NCBI RefSeq assembly: GCF_958450345.1
Contig: NW_027052597.1
Span: forward strand, 62,001-126,000
Length of the DNA stretch: 64,000 bases
Direction: 5' to 3'
Source of the DNA: Calliphora vicina
Lineage: Eukaryota > Arthropoda > Insecta > Diptera > Calliphoridae
Shown here: positions 34,983-47,268 of the stretch, one piece after another
Layout: each line of letters begins with the position of its first letter
Numbering within the stretch: the stretch's first letter is position 1
The notes under the pieces: model-generated
Told to the model about the DNA's origin: nothing
Databases searched by the model: none
What the model saw: the letters and a program-made list of their open reading frames with translations, nothing else
Translations under genes and position numbers: made by a program

Positions 34983-36180
34983 CACTGTTGCCAGATAATT
35001 TTGGTATAAAATCGTCAAAATTGGACTAAAAAATCGTCAAAATCGGCAAAATATTTTTGAAATCGTCAAAAAATCGGAAAATATTAAAATACGTACTTTT
35101 TTCTTGCGAAATTATAGAAAAAACTAACAATACAATAAAGAATTCACATATTAAAATAATTAATTAATTAATAAATAAATATTATATAAAATAGGTGTTA
35201 TATAATAAGAATTATTTAATATTTGTATTCAAAAATTAAACAAAAATGTGGAAAATAAGTTATTATTTTCCACATTTTTCATTTACGATCCTTATAAATA
35301 GAGTAGTCGATATTTCGATGTTCGTCTGCCTGTTGAAATAAACTTTCCGAAGGCTCTCAATAACTTACAAATATGAATGGTACAACAGGTATGGTTCTGG
35401 TTCGGTTGCTAATTAAAATCTGGAAGATCGGATTACAACAGATATGCAAAAAGCTACGACTTACATATATCGCGAATACTAAGTCATGTACAAAAACAAT
35501 TTAGAAATGTTTAGGATGTATACGAAATTCAGACCAACAATGTTTCAATTTCGGGAAAATCAAGTATCAGACTTAATTAGATAACTTTAATAATTCTATA
35601 GGTTTATAGAAATAGCTGTTATACACATTGGCTGACGACTAAAATTAAAAATTTCACAAATTTTTTCAAAAATCTTAACAAACATTTTACATTTTGATTT
35701 GGATTCTGTTTTTATATATAATCTTCATTCTTACAAAAACAATTACGGTTCAATTTGTATTCATTCTATTTGTTAATTAAAATATTTGGGGTATTCACAC
35801 GGTCTACTATTTGGTCATATTGTCATAATGTCCTAATATATTATGATAGTTTAAACAAATTTTTGTTGTGTTTCAAACAAAAAAGTTCTAAACTAATAAC
35901 ACTATTTGAACTATGTTTATTGGTTTGTCAAAAAATAATATTTTTTTGTTTAAAACACTACAACAACTATTATAATATATTAGGACATTATGACAGTCAT
36001 ATTGCAGACCATGTGAATAGCAGACCGTGTGTATACCCCAATTATATGAAAACCTTGATGTAAATATAAACTTTTCATAAAATCGTCATTTTGAGTATTA
36101 AAATCGGAAAATCTCACTTTGCCATTTTTCCGATCAAAAATCGCCAAAATGCCGATAAATCGGCAAATCTGGCAACAGTG
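34983..36180. mobile_element. hAT-like element, duplicate of 30230-31428
   Basis: Same ends and same CTCTAAAC flanks (34975-34982 and 36181-36188). It carries the nested MITE copy at 35788-36039. A one-base homopolymer indel distinguishes it from copy 1. Confidence 0.85.
35788..36039. mobile_element. GGGGTATTCACACGGTCT MITE, copy 2
   Basis: Duplicate of 31036-31287 inside the second hAT copy; one T fewer in the central T run. Confidence 0.75.
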
Positions 36181-36277
36181 CTCTAAACGCTTTTTTATGC
36201 ATTTGAGTTTTAGAATTTCACTTTTCCAAGTGGTCAGTCACTAATATGAAATGATCTACTAGATTTTTTTTGATTTT

Positions 36278-37504
<1,227 letters not shown>

Positions 37505-37921
37505 AAACTCAAACTTATTTTGAAATGCGAACATATCTCTTCTGTTCAATAGTTGAGATATTAATTTAAAAATGATTAATAAATAACTAGTTAAATGAAG
37601 GTTGTATTCGTATGCTTAGGATAATTTTGTTTTTGTTTTGCCTTAAATCGATATACCTTAAGTGAGTATTATTTAAATAATTTTTATTTTTATTTTTATT
37701 TTAATTTAATTAACAATTAGTATTGTCCTTTTGATATGTTTTTTGTTTTTTTTTAAATTAATTTTAATATTGCTATTTTAAAAGATTTTTATATATATTT
37801 TTGGAATTTAAGTTTTTTAAGTATATAATTGAAGGTTAATAATTGAAAATTGTTGTTGTTGTTTTTTTTTGTTTGTTTTGAAGATTTTGTGGTAATAATT
37901 TGTTTAAAGATTCCTTACTAG

Positions 37922-40900
37922 TAGAATTTTTAAAACTAATTTCTTTTGTAATTGTTTTGTTTGGTTTGTTGCTTTAGTTAAATTGTTTAATTTTATTGAA
38001 AATTCTGATTGATTAAAGTAATAAGCCGCATTTAGATTTAGATTAGAGTCTTAGGTTGGAAAAAACACTGTTGAAATTTGTTTAAGGTTCAATAATGATT
38101 TGATTTCATTTGGTAATTGTTTCTTTTTTTAAGTATAAATCTCTATACTATTTATGGACGTTATATTTACTATTTATTTCAATTTAAATGTTTTTAACAA
38201 ATTTTGTTTTTAACGTTTTTACTTACGGATCATTTATTCATAATAATAACTTGCTAATTACTTTTAATTTCATTTATTTTGTTGTGTTGTGGTTCTATTT
38301 TTGGTTTTAATTTTTTTTTTTTATATTTCTTGTTCATTGTTGTTAATATTTTGGACCCTATTAAAGTTTAAAAAAATTACTGTGAGTGTGATGGTGACTG
38401 TGACTGTGACTGGTGATCAAACAAATATATTTTCTACTGTTGTTTGTATGTAAATTGTTTAACTAAATTATGAATAACTTAATAAAATATATTTTGTGCA
38501 TTGCTAATGTTATCATTAAGTAATATTTATTTTACTTATTTTTAAATATATTTTTTATTAAACTATTTTGAGCTGTTTTGTTTTTGGTTTTGTTTTTGTG
38601 ATATTAAAATTTTAAAGGTAAACCAGGATACAATTATCAAGAGCTTTTAGAAAATCTAAGTGATATAAAAATAATAATCATATTAAATCCATAGGACCGT
38701 TGCATAGTGCCTCATTACTGCACTCTAGAACGACAAAGTTCAATTTTAAAGATATTTATTTACTTCAGATTTTTTAAATCAAGTCTCAATATAACTTATG
38801 AATTTTTTATTTAGTTTTATCGTATTGCGGCAAGTGTTTTGTAACATAAATATGTACTTAAAACAATCGTAACAATTTAGATACTTAAAACCTCTTCATT
38901 TAGATTTATGTCGTTCTAGATTGTTATTATTTGTTGCATTAATAATCCAGAAACTAGTAGAACTGAATATTTTTTCTTTAAATGTACAAGGACATTTGTA
39001 GTATATTAGTGTAACAGATAATATCCAGAATTAATTTCATAGATTTTGACAAATAAGCAAATGAGTATGCAGTAATAAATAGCTCGTCTTTATTGATCGT
39101 AATTTTCTTATTTTAGATTCTGCCATTCGATAAATCTTTTTCGGTAAGAAAGCTCAACCGATCATGAATGTGGTAATTCGGCCCCAGATTTTTGCTTAAA
39201 AATTGATTACTTTTATTAGCGAGTGCTTTTAATTTTTCGGCTTTCCGAGGATAATACACATCAAGTAACTCAAATCAAGTTTCACACAATAAAATAAGGA
39301 AAGTTTTCACTCTGCGTAAAAAGCCTTTGAATAATTAATCAAATTTACCTTTTTTTAAATTGAATTTAAAATGAATGTCTATTTAACAAGTTCTTTCTTT
39401 TAGATTTTCTCAAATATGTATTTGAACGAACGAACGTACCTCTTTAATATTATTAAATATTTAGCTTTGATCTGAGTATTTATTATTTATTTGTTTATTT
39501 CAAATGTATCTTTTAACTGGCTCTAATTATTATTTATTTTGTTTTCACTGGTACATTATCTCATGTTTTTGTATTTTTTTATTTATTTATTTTTATAATG
39601 TAAGTAAAATATATGTAGGTATGTATGTATGTTTGTATGTATGTATATGAATGTATAGTGTGGTTGGTTACTAATTTCTATTATTTATATGTATGTATGT
39701 AGTATCTATCTTCAGTATAAATATTTGATTTTAAGTAAATTAATATATGTATATATTTCATTATATTTTATTTATAATAATAATTTTGTATAAATAGAAT
39801 TTCTACTTATGTTCCATAATATTCGTTGCATGGGATTTTTACTTTAAGTTGGTTTCAGCTATTTTTGTTAGCTTTGGATTTTGTTTTATTAAAGTTCTAA
39901 AATTTCCTTAATAAAAAATTTAATTTTAAATTTCTTTTATTTATTGTAAATAAATGTATGTATGTTTTTGTATAAATAAAAAATTGCTTTGCATAATTCT
40001 TTTTTAATATTATTAATTTAATATTATGTAACTATTATTTTTCTGACTAGCCTAAAGCCGGTATGTATTTACTTTTTCATGTTTTGTTTTTTGTTTTTAA
40101 TAAATCAAAAAATAGTTCAACAATCTAAAACTTTTTCTTTTTTATAAATACCGATTTAGTATTAACATAAAATATTATCGTTTTTAGACTTAGTTTTTAA
40201 ATTTAGGTTTCATCTTATAAGTAAATACGTATGTACATGTATTTGGTATTTGTAGTGTATAGTATTTAAATTTAATATATATTTTGATTGAGAAGAAAGT
40301 AATTCGGATTTATCGAAAACACAAACCAATGTTGCACATAATGTTTTCTCTAGTATAATTATTAACACAATATTAGCAATACAAATAGAAATGTCTGATA
40401 AAAAATTGTAAATTCTGAACTACAATTGGAAATTGTTTAGTACAAGCAAATTGATCATTACATTTTTACACTCCTCAGCTTAAACTTTATGTGAGTAATG
40501 TGCATTTTTAAGCTTTCATTTCATATTTATGATTTCTACAAATGCATTGTACATAAGTGCAAAAAAATTTAAATATTCACATATTTTGTACATGGGTACC
40601 TGGGTGCCGCTGTCACTTTATCTATGTTGGTATTTTAGAATTTAATTTATTCTATACAAATGATAACCAAATCGTGAAAAATACGCCAAGTTGTTCTATA
40701 GCTATAGAACAAATTATGCTAAATAGTTTTCCATTTCTGTATGTTGTTTTGAAAAATTACTAAATTATTGTTACTTTTTTATTGCTGTTTTTAATTCTAA
40801 ATTTAGCACTAAAAGTGCTGAAATAAATAGCCACAATATGGCAAACTTTAATTTGTGTCCTTTTCTCTATGGATAAATCAACAATCAACTCTCTTTCACT

Positions 40901-41040
40901 TTACGGACCCATTTACAATCTAATCAACTTTACATCTAATAAGTTTTTTTTTTTTTTTTTTTAATTGAAATTGTTGTAGGGTTTTAGTATAATTTTATTT
41001 TTAATAAACATTCTGATGTTTTCATTAATCTAAGTATTTC
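37922..41040. other. Host-like non-coding DNA downstream of scratch
   Basis: About 3.1 kb of T-rich, low-complexity sequence with GTGACTGTGACTGTGACTGG near 38395 and small TATGTATGTATG runs near 39620 and 39690. I saw no transposon ends here, unlike the rest of the window. It probably contains the scratch 3'UTR and, if the donor at 41050 is used, a 3'UTR intron. Confidence 0.5.
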
Positions 41041-41041
41041 A

Positions 41042-41054
41042 CTCACTTACCAAT
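41042..41054 (-). promoter_or_regulatory. Strong splice donor just after the scratch stop codon
   Basis: Minus-strand ACTATTG is followed by GTAAGTGAGT, with the exon ending at 41051 and the intron starting at 41050. It lies 22 bases after the TAA at 41073-41075. It matches the fly donor consensus at all key positions. If used, it defines a 3'UTR intron too close to the stop to trigger nonsense-mediated decay under the usual 50-base rule. Confidence 0.5.
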
Positions 41055-41072
41055 AGTGTTAACATCATCATC

Positions 41073-42524
41073 TTAGGCTACAATAATATCTTCATCATTT
41101 TCATCTCCCGAGTCCATAGACTCTACACTGCCACTTAAACTATCATGAATTCTGTTATAGGTTTCACCCTCCTCCATGCCATCGCCATCTTCGTCAATCA
41201 GCTGGCCGGACTCTTTGATGCAGGCCGATTCTAAGTGTTTGTTGAGATACGATTTTAAGGCAAATGATTTGTGACACCGTTTACATTCGAAATTCTTGTC
41301 CACCGAGTGTGTCATCATGTGAGCTCGTAAATTGGAACGATCAGCAAAGGCTTTGCCACAATGAACACAAGCATAGGGTTTCTCGCCTGTATGAGAGCGC
41401 AAGTGGCCTTGAAGGAGCCAAGGCCTTGAGAACAGTTTACCGCATATGTCGCAGCTGTGCGAAAGTTTGTGCGTCAACAAATGCATGGCTAAAGCGGGCA
41501 TGGAGACGTAGGCCTTACCGCATGTATTACATTTCTTAGCCGATTGTGAGTCGAGAGATCTGTGTGTTTGCTTGTGACGTGATAGATTACTGGAGGTCGC
41601 ATATTGTTTTCCACATTCCGAACACTTATAGCAGCCGCGTTTTGGTTTCTTAGTCGTTTCCGATTTACCAGTCGGCTCACCTTTTTTCTTGCAGGCCTTC
41701 GTGCGACCATCCACTATGTTAAGGGAGATTTTTAAATCATTTTTAGCTGAAGCATCTGAGAACTCCGTATGCCAGATTTGCATGTGTGGATGTGAATTTG
41801 AGTGGCCGGATTCCGATGAGGAAGACATATCAATATCAATATCCGACGAATGATCGGAATTGGGCGGTGTCAAGGGTGAACAATTGTTTGAATTACTCAC
41901 GCCATTATGATGATTGTGATGGTGGTGATGAGTGTGATGATGATTGCTGAGGTTGAGTTGATGCTGCTGCAGTTGCGAGTCATATGAACTAATGTAACGA
42001 ATTTTCGAAGTACCATTGTGATTGTGATTTTGGTCTGTATCAATATAAACGTTTAAATTATCGGGTTGTATAATACCGGCACAATGTATTGGTTGTTGTT
42101 GCAGTTGCAGTTGTCTGGAAGAACTTGATATTTCTTGCATTTGCGATTTATGTGAATTCAGCGTACAATTCGGAGAGGATGGTGAGGAGGACGATGAAGA
42201 TGTAGAGGTGCCATTCGAGTCTTGATGCATTATTGTTACAACACAGGGCGGTGTTAAGGGTGGCAAACTCTGTGACAACGATAGTAGATCATGTGCTGCT
42301 TCAGTTTCTTCAATACTTCGTTCACGATAGACTTGTGCTGGTATTGTGGAGGTGCTTTCAGTTTTTATAACTGTTTTGTGGTGGCTGTTGTTAGCGCGCT
42401 GAGGATTTGAGTTTAAACCACCTGCAGGCGGAGCATAAAATATTACTTTACCATCTTCAGTTGGACTACGTCCAGAATATTTGCCATATTCCTTTGGTGT
42501 TTTAACATTGACGGTTTGGTCCAT
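41073..42524 (-). CDS. scrt: Scratch-family zinc-finger transcription factor, main coding exon
   Basis: The 483 residues end in five zinc fingers of the Snail superfamily. The ligands are C301/C304/H317/H321, C332/C335/H348/H352, C358/C361/H374/H378, C386/C389/H402/H406 and C414/C417/H430/C435. YATSSNLSRHKQTHRSLDSQ, AYVSMPALAMH, FSRPWLLQGHLRSHTGEKP and FALKSYLNKHLESAC are hallmark Scratch sequences. The N-terminal part has a conserved SLSQSLPPLTPP motif (about 83-93), a poly-Ser run (108-117), Gln-rich patches and a His-rich stretch (195-206). The C-terminus is acidic. Scratch proteins are nuclear repressors that bind E-box-like CAGGTG sites and promote neuronal fate. A splice acceptor lies 8 bases before the ATG at 42524 and the frame is open back to it, so the true N-terminus, including any SNAG-type repressor motif, may be on an upstream exon. 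Family is certain; the choice of scrt over a paralogue is likely, not proven. Confidence 0.85.
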   Translation of the reverse strand: MDQTVNVKTPKEYGKYSGRSPTEDGKVIFYAPPAGGLNSNPQRANNSHHKTVIKTESTSTIPAQVYRERSIEETEAAHDLLSLSQSLPPLTPPCVVTIMHQDSNGTSTSSSSSSPSSPNCTLNSHKSQMQEISSSSRQLQLQQQPIHCAGIIQPDNLNVYIDTDQNHNHNGTSKIRYISSYDSQLQQHQLNLSNHHHTHHHHHNHHNGVSNSNNCSPLTPPNSDHSSDIDIDMSSSSESGHSNSHPHMQIWHTEFSDASAKNDLKISLNIVDGRTKACKKKGEPTGKSETTKKPKRGCYKCSECGKQYATSSNLSRHKQTHRSLDSQSAKKCNTCGKAYVSMPALAMHLLTHKLSHSCDICGKLFSRPWLLQGHLRSHTGEKPYACVHCGKAFADRSNLRAHMMTHSVDKNFECKRCHKSFALKSYLNKHLESACIKESGQLIDEDGDGMEEGETYNRIHDSLSGSVESMDSGDENDEDIIVA

Positions 42525-42560
42525 ATTTGCATCTACAATTAGATCAAGAAAATAGCGTAT
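42525..42560 (-). promoter_or_regulatory. Splice acceptor upstream of the scratch coding exon
   Basis: On the minus strand TTTTCTTGATCTAATTGTAG ends at 42533 and the exon begins at 42532 with ATGCAAATATGG. It has a pyrimidine-rich tract and a CTAAT branch-point-like word. Codons GCA AAT precede the ATG in frame. Vertebrate Scratch genes place the SNAG-coding exon upstream of one intron in a comparable position (recalled family knowledge). Confidence 0.6.
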
Positions 42561-42619
42561 CTACTTAGAATACATATATGCACATTTCGTATATAGTAAG
42601 TATTATGTTTCTGTCTGTC

Positions 42620-42800
42620 ACTTTTTATCAGAACTTGAAAAGCGATCTAATGTGGGTTGTATGCCTAGATGAGGATATACTAAAACCGTTTTCGAAGATT
42701 TTGAAACACCATCAATATGTTGAGTTATTTAAAAAAAAAACTGTTTTACGGTAGGTTGTAGTACTTTAGTACCTCTAACTCACACATTTTCAGACCGATT
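42620..42800. repeat. Dispersed repeat related to 4370-4530
   Basis: CAGAACTTGAAAAGCGATCT through TTTAGTACCTCTAACTCACA matches the repeat at 4375-4510 with scattered differences. It starts only about 90 bases from the scratch acceptor, so the intron has been invaded close to the exon. Confidence 0.6.
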
Positions 42801-42882
42801 TCAAAATTTTAAACAATTATGGAGAGGCATAGAATTATCCTTTCATAAAATGTATGTATATTCCAATTTATGTTTTTCTTAA

Positions 42883-43211
42883 CACATTGACTGCCACGTC
42901 GGACACATATGTCCGACACGACTTTTATTCTCTCTAGCCATGTCAGACAATAGTGCTGGATTTTATGAATTTGTTCGATGTTGTCTGGAAGTTCCTCATC
43001 AAAACTGTAATCTTCACATTCTTCATCACTTTCTGAACTTGTACTGAGTATTTTTTCTAACCCAGTATCCCACACAAAATTCTGTTTCTAAGCAGTAAAT
43101 ATTACTGACAGTAGCCTAAATTACAATATTGACGTTTTCGAAGAGATTGCGCAAAGAAAATGCTGTGGCCCCAGCATCTTATTTGCTGAAAGTGCCTTGG
43201 CAGTCAATGTG
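42883..43211. mobile_element. piggyBac-like MITE, TTAA duplication
   Basis: CACATTGACTGCCA at the left and TGGCAGTCAATGTG at the right are each flanked by TTAA (42879-42882 and 43212-43215), the hallmark of piggyBac. An 18-bp palindrome (TCGGACACATATGTCCGA) lies close to the left end. A minus-strand frame reads ILSTSSESDEECEDYSFDEE, like the acidic N-terminus of piggyBac transposases, so the MITE probably derives from both ends of an autonomous element. Confidence 0.8.
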
Positions 43212-43929
43212 TTAACCAATTAAACCACTACACAATGCACTATAGGTTAAACGACTACCAAAGCTGTGCTAAAGTCCAATTTTTCAAATGCAAATATTTT
43301 ACTTTTTTTAATGCCATTTTGTAACCAATACTCCAAATTAACTAAGTCAGCTTTTTGTTTTTGATAAATATTAAATTCCGTTTGACAACACGCAGTCAAA
43401 GACATTGCATTGTAATCACTTAATAAATTTTGTTGAAAAACCTGTATTGCTTCCAAACTTTCAATTGCATATTTAAATTATTTCGCGAGTTATAAAGAAG
43501 AAATTGAAAATGGGGAACAATAAATTAAGTAAGTAAGGTTTTTTGTTAAAAAATGTGATAAAAATGTTTAACTTGCTTGAAATAAAGCCACTTTTTTAAC
43601 ATAACCTTAAAAGTGCTGCGACTGTTTTCAAAATGTACCTTCTTGGAAGCTTTTAAAATTTCGGCAAAGTTCGGCAGATTAAATGCAAACAGAAATGTAT
43701 ATATTGAAATGTTATGCACCAATTTTCATTTACATTCAATAGCCGTTTTTAGCCGTTTTCGAATAATACTATATTTTTTAGGTTATTGTTTGAAATTTGG
43801 TTATTGAACGAAAATTCAAAAAAAGAAAAATTTTATGTCGTTTTCAAACATGTAGTGGACAAAATTGAAGTTAACATATTTTCAGATGAAGTGGAGAACT
43901 ATATAACGCAAACAATGCATTTTTTATAT

Positions 43930-44420
43930 CCTACACCACCATAGTGGGGAGGGTGTTACGCGTTTGTGCAGATGTTTGTAATGTCCCAGAATATTAGTCT
44001 AAGACCCACCTTAATATGGTACATATAATTTTTTTGGCCCAAGGACGAAGCCTATTGAAACTGGCTCAAATCGGTCCATTATTTCACCTAGCCCGCATAC
44101 AAATGTCCTCCCGTAATTGGACTTTATCGGTCATAAATGTTTAATTTATATAGGTATCTACACGAATTTTGCTCCAAATAAGTTTTATATATACGGAATT
44201 CATGTCACCTGATTTTATGGTGATCGGTCCTTAATTAGTCATAGCTCCCGCTTCCGAAACTCATTTTAACGTGCATAAATCTCTTAAAATTGTTGGTATA
44301 CACATAAAATTCAACTCTCATAAAGAAATTAATCATACGACCTAATTTCATGACGATCGGCCCATAATTGGTCATAGCTCCCATATAACCGAATTGCGAA
44401 AATCCCTCACGAATATAAAT
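43930..44420. mobile_element. Dispersed CCTACACCACCATAGTGGGG-type element
   Basis: It starts with CTACACCACCATAGTGGGGA and AGGGTGTTACGCGTTTGTGC and carries GGACGAAGCCTATTG and repeated GATCGGTCC/GATCGGCCC words with CATAATTGGTCATAGCTCCC. Fragments of the same family lie at 4800-5090. It is a non-coding, Helentron-like or similar non-autonomous repeat of unknown class. Confidence 0.5.
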
Positions 44421-44604
44421 TATTAAAATTTTAAAAGAAAAATTATAAAAGCAATGAGACTCTTACCAAAGTTTCGTTGCAATCTATTTTACTGCATATT
44501 GCTGAAAGATGCAAAAAGACGCTGTAATGGAAGCGGAGAAGACAGATTTTTTAAGCTCCGATTTAATATTAAGCTGTACCTCAGATCCATTAATTTCCCC
44601 ATAA

Positions 44605-44754
44605 TTTTTATATAGGCGCTTACAAAAGCGGAAAAGTTCCACACTTCCACCTGAAGTAATTCACTATACCCACCAAGACGATGATATTAATGAAAGTTAA
44701 GAGGACCTTTTTGATTTAAATTTACAAAATGAATTAGATTTAAGCAATTACTAA
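44605..44754 (+). pseudogene. Possible last exon of a transposon-encoded protein
   Basis: After an acceptor-like TTTTTATATAG (to 44615), a plus-strand frame reads RLQKRKSSTLPPEVIHYTHQ, a short acidic run, one TAA, and then EDLFDLNLQNELDLSNY followed by a stop. The composition is protein-like and unlike the surroundings. The family is not recognised. An upstream ATG with MGNNKL and a perfect GTAAGT donor (about 43511-43534) lies in the same element on the same strand. Confidence 0.3.
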
Positions 44755-44969
44755 AAGTTTTAGTATAATTAAAATAAATTAATGTATTAAGTTTGCATTA
44801 ATGATTGCAAAAGGGTTAATTTTTGATCGTTAGTGGGTTAAATTCCATTTTTTTTAATAGAAATATTCTTACTTATGAAATTATTTAATGTTTTGGTTTG
44901 AATACCATGATTTTGTAGTAGTTATTAATTTTGCACAGAAAAAGTAGTCATTTAACCTATAGTGCAATG

Positions 44970-45307
44970 GGCCAAAGCCCCAGAATGCTTTACAATTGTG
45001 GTTGATTTTTTGCTGGCAATGTGATAAATACGAGGTTTTAAAATCATCGGCATAGAATATAAGGATACATATTTATCTATTTCATACAAATATTCAATAA
45101 CAGTTCCTAATTTTGGTTTGTATTATTGATAGTAAATTTAATTTGCTTTTAATAAATAAAAAATAAACCCACCATGAGCTGTTGTAGTTCCTCAAATAGT
45201 TCCATTATATTACACAAAAAATTCTAACGACTTATTAACGACATATTGTTGAAAAAGCTCGATTATCGATTACACAGTGCAACAGTGAAAAAAACACACG
45301 ATCATGA
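44970..45307. other. Unassigned sequence between two transposons
   Basis: No coding frame, hairpin or inverted end of note was found. The composition is AT-rich. Confidence 0.4.
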
Positions 45308-45315
45308 CTATATAG

Positions 45316-46952
45316 TAGAGTGACAGCCGATTATTTTTATTTAGATTTCAAAGAGTGCCGGGTGGAATATTGTGACTCTAGGCCTAAATGTTAAGTGCTG
45401 AAAATTTGAGCCAAATCGGGCAACGAATTCTGGACGCGCATCGAGGTCAAAGTTCAGATATATGCAAAATTTTACTATTTATATGGAATAAATAGGTGAA
45501 ACTCGTTAAAATTCTGCATTGTTTTCTAGAAATGTATAGATTTATTTATATTAATGAATATTACATTAAAAAAAATTTTTGGAAGTTAACCCTGCATCTC
45601 CTTTGGGTCAAAATGACCCAAAAACTGTATTATTACCAAAATTCGGAAAAAATGCTAATTTTTCAGATATTTTAAAAATGTTGCTACTAAATAAATACTT
45701 TTGCAATTGAATGCAAAAGAATCGAAATATGTACGTAATTATCGTTGTAATGACATATAAATGACAAAATTTGGTTAAAAAATGTTAAAGTTATTACAAA
45801 TTCGCCAGACCATTAACGTGTTTCAGACCACTTGAACAAAAAATTTAGGAAAAAAATTAACATATTTCGAGAAAAATTAAAATAAAAGCTAATTTTTGTG
45901 TATGAGTTTTTGTCGTCGTAGGATACCGTTAACCTATTCGCAGGTATGGCCAAAAAAAAATATTTTTTTTAATGGGTGTTTCAAATCTCCATTTTCAAAT
46001 TTTTAAAAATTTTGTTAAACAATTAAAATTTATAATATTAAGGAAATTGGGCTCATTCGCCTAAATATGGGCAAAAAATTAGTTTTTCTTGAAAAACGCA
46101 AAATTTAAATCGCAGGTACGGAAAAACTGTAAGAGGTATTGACATAATTTTTTCATATTTTTATTCCCTATTTTGATCTCAATAAATCCCAATGTGATGA
46201 TCAAAAAATTCTGAAATTTGTTTAACAAAATTTTTAAAAATTTTAAAATGGAGATTTGAAACACCCGTTAAAAAAAATATTTTTTTTGGGCATACCTGCG
46301 AATAGGTTAACGGTTTCCTACGAAGACAAAAACTCATACACAAGTAAATACGGATATATTTTAAATAAAAATTGGCTTTTATTTTAATTTTTCTCGAAAT
46401 ATGTTAATTTTTTTCTAAATTTTATGTTCAAGTGGCCTGAAACACGTTAATGGTCTGGCGAATTTGAAATAACTTTAACATTTTTTAACCAAATTTTGTC
46501 ATTTATATGTCATTACAACGATAATTACGTACATATTTCGATTTTTTTGCATTCAATTGCAAAAGTATTTATTTAGTAGCAACATTTTTAAAATATCTGA
46601 AAAATTTGCATTTTTTCCGAATTTTGGTAATAATACAGTTTTTGGGTTATTTTGACCCAAAGGAGATGCAGGGTTAACTTCCAAAAAAATTTTTTTAATG
46701 TAATATTCATTAATATAAATAAATCTATACATTTCTAGAAAACAATGCAGAATTTTAACGAGTTTCACCTATTTATTCCATATAAATAGTAAAATTTTGC
46801 ATATATCTGGACCTTGATGCGCGTCCAGAAATCGTTGACCGATTTGTCTCAAATTTTCAGCACTTAACTTTTAGGCCTAGTGTCACTATATTCCACCCGG
46901 CACTCTTCAAAATTTTAACAAAACATTTTTTCCATACAACTGAGTCACTCTA
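45316..46952. mobile_element. Foldback hAT-like element with roughly 0.7 kb inverted arms
   Basis: The left arm (45316 to about 46022) and right arm (about 46219 to 46952) are inverted copies around a roughly 196-bp loop. They share TAGAGTGAC ends, GTGCCGGGTGGAATATTG, CTGCATCTCCTTTGGGTC, CGCCAGACCATTAACGTGTT and TTAACCTATTCGCAGGTATG. The 8-bp CTATATAG flanks both sides (45308-45315 and 46953-46960). The duplication is itself palindromic. TAGAG ends plus an 8-bp duplication suggest hAT. A transcript through it would fold into a very long hairpin. The frames open on the minus strand within the arms and loop are not protein-like. Confidence 0.8.
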
Positions 46953-46960
46953 CTATATAG

Positions 46961-47268
46961 GTTCGACTCTACTACCAAAGGCTAGTAAAACCCTATACTC
47001 AGTTTGTCCATTTTGGTGACCAATTTTTTTTTATGGGCCCCCAAAGTTCTGAAAATCAGTGGGGCCTCTAAAAAAGGTGTTATCAGTTTTTGTTTAACAG
47101 CTAATTCAGACTTTATATGGCAATAATAAAGCTAAGAGTCCGCCAAATAATATTTAATACAATTTTTTCCAAAAAATAGCTTTTTCGTACACTTTTGTTG
47201 AAAAAATAGAGGAAGAAAAAATTTTTTTTTTTATCCAGAATAACTTAATTTTTCACTAACTATATTTA
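46961..47268. other. Unassigned flank left of the giant array
   Basis: It contains ATTTTGGTGACCAATTTTTT and a GGGGCCTC word. No gene or element boundary was identified. The array begins abruptly after ACTATATTTA. Confidence 0.4.

Larger units (their letters stand above)
43238..44964. mobile_element. DNA transposon with CACTATAGG ends and 5-bp duplication (Transib-like candidate)
   Basis: CACTATAGGTTAAACGACT at 43238 is mirrored at the right end (AGTCATTTAACCTATAGTG, to 44964) over about 21 bp with one mismatch. CAATG flanks both sides (43233-43237 and 44965-44969). A 5-bp duplication with CAC-starting ends fits the Transib superfamily. No RAG1-like core was recognised. Two coding-like pieces remain: a minus-strand frame at 43247-43456 (VFQQNLLSDYNAMSLTACCQ) and a plus-strand piece at about 44610-44754. 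A dispersed repeat is nested at 43930-44420. Confidence 0.6.

Noticed and set aside
41264..41710. Plus-strand and shifted minus-strand frames overlapping the scratch zinc fingers
   Set aside because: They are shadows of the real coding frame, which carries the conserved fingers.
44970..45070. Possible SNAG exon of scratch (minus-strand ATGCCG near 45053)
   Set aside because: The peptide starts MPMILKPRIY, which does not match the SNAG pattern, and no donor follows at a suitable phase.
45500..46768. Minus-strand frames at 46079-46264 and 46553-46768
   Set aside because: They lie within the arms and loop of the foldback element. The same text occurs inverted in the other arm, and no domain is recognisable.
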